In this document: positions 50,046 to 50,209 of the stretch, piece after piece
How positions within the stretch are numbered: the first letter of the stretch is position 1
Layout: each line of letters begins with the position of its first letter
Assembly: GCA_029225565.1 (NCBI GenBank)
Contig: JAQXWS010000070.1
Location: 1 to 50,209, forward strand
Source: Eubacteriales bacterium
Lineage (GTDB): Bacteria > Bacillota > Clostridia > Oscillospirales > Acutalibacteraceae
Direction: 5' to 3'
DNA: 50,209 nt
Notes under the pieces: model-generated
What the model was told of the DNA's origin: nothing
Seen by the model: only the letters and a program-made list of their open reading frames with translations
Database searches by the model: none
Made by a program: the position numbers and the translations under genes

Positions 50046-50073
50046 AAAAAACGCCACCCATCGGGTGGCGTTT
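50046..50073. terminator. Bidirectional terminator after yebC
   Basis: AAACGCCACCC (50049-50059), loop ATC, GGGTGGCGTTT (50063-50073), with an A tract on the left. Stronger T tract on the minus strand, but can serve yebC. Confidence 0.8.
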
Positions 50074-50075
50074 CA

Positions 50076-50112
50076 GCGTGTAGAAAAAGTCAAATTATAA
50101 ATTTCTACACGC
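50076..50112. repeat. 37-bp palindromic repeat, copy 2
   Basis: Exact reverse complement of 160-196, with arms GCGTGTAGAAA (50076-50086) and TTTCTACACGC (50102-50112). It follows the yebC terminator, separated by CA, in the same relation to the hairpin as copy 1. Confidence 0.8.
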
Positions 50113-50209
50113 TGACAGACTTCGAGAAATGGGATTGAATTTCGTTTTCTTGCGAGGGAAGATGTACGATGGTACCTCGACTGAGCAAAAAACGAAAAAC
50201 GCCAAAGCG
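50113..50209. other. Unassigned right end
   Basis: No gene assigned. On the minus strand one frame stays open from the window edge to TAG at the end of the repeat (ending ...F-S-K-S-V-S-V). Since it ends inside the repeat it could be repeat-derived sequence rather than a gene. Confidence 0.3.

Overview
The window reads as chromosomal DNA of a spore-forming Clostridia bacterium, most likely a gut Oscillospiraceae/Ruminococcaceae-type organism. Evidence: the 5' end of spoVT and a full spoIVB (sporulation), sigma-A promoters of TTGACA-17-TATAAT type, AGGAGG ribosome binding sites, fruRKA with HPr and enzyme I, a DUF4250 gene, and very large secreted proteins with Big_2/FIVAR-like repeats. Base composition looks even throughout; I see no rRNA, tRNA, CRISPR array, transposase or integrase.

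Layout. 1-500: start of spoVT, a 37-bp palindromic repeat and a BFD-like [2Fe-2S] protein. 750-4071: NAD-dependent DNA ligase of the clostridial variant, a ZIP metal transporter and the HU protein. 4258-9507: a 1,749-residue secreted repeat protein. 9598-16022: a YbaK-type deacylase, then on the minus strand ftsE-ftsX-M23 peptidase (divisome-controlled wall hydrolysis), a membrane-embedded M28 peptidase and a DUF1015 protein.

16119-26477 (minus strand) is the most unusual region: a compact, intact phage-derived operon with small and large terminase, portal, prohead protease, decoration protein, capsid, connector proteins, then directly a LysM baseplate hub, gpD-like hub, spike, gp25, gpJ, gpI-like and a short fibre. 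The sheath, tube, tube chaperone and tape-measure genes that normally sit between the connectors and the LysM protein are absent; a 26-codon ORF occupies the place. Lysis, integration and repressor genes are also absent. The operon is preceded by a nested dyad, a -10 box and a terminator-like hairpin placed just before the first gene.

26712-32300 is a fructose PTS operon (fruR-fruK-fruA-ptsH-ptsI) with a dyad operator over its promoter. 32542-40447 encodes a 2,183-residue secreted protein with five Ig-like/helical modules, followed after one base by a leucine-rich repeat protein. 40731-42371 (plus) is thyA-folA plus a small gene. 42419-47745 (minus) holds trxA, the rpsF-ssb-rpsR operon, radC, a DUF4250 gene and an ABC uptake system. 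spoIVB and yebC close the window, with a second, inverted copy of the 37-bp repeat after yebC.

All starts were checked against ribosome binding sites; several were moved downstream of the longest possible ORF. Functional names rest on recognition of motifs and family resemblance from reading alone; no database search was possible.
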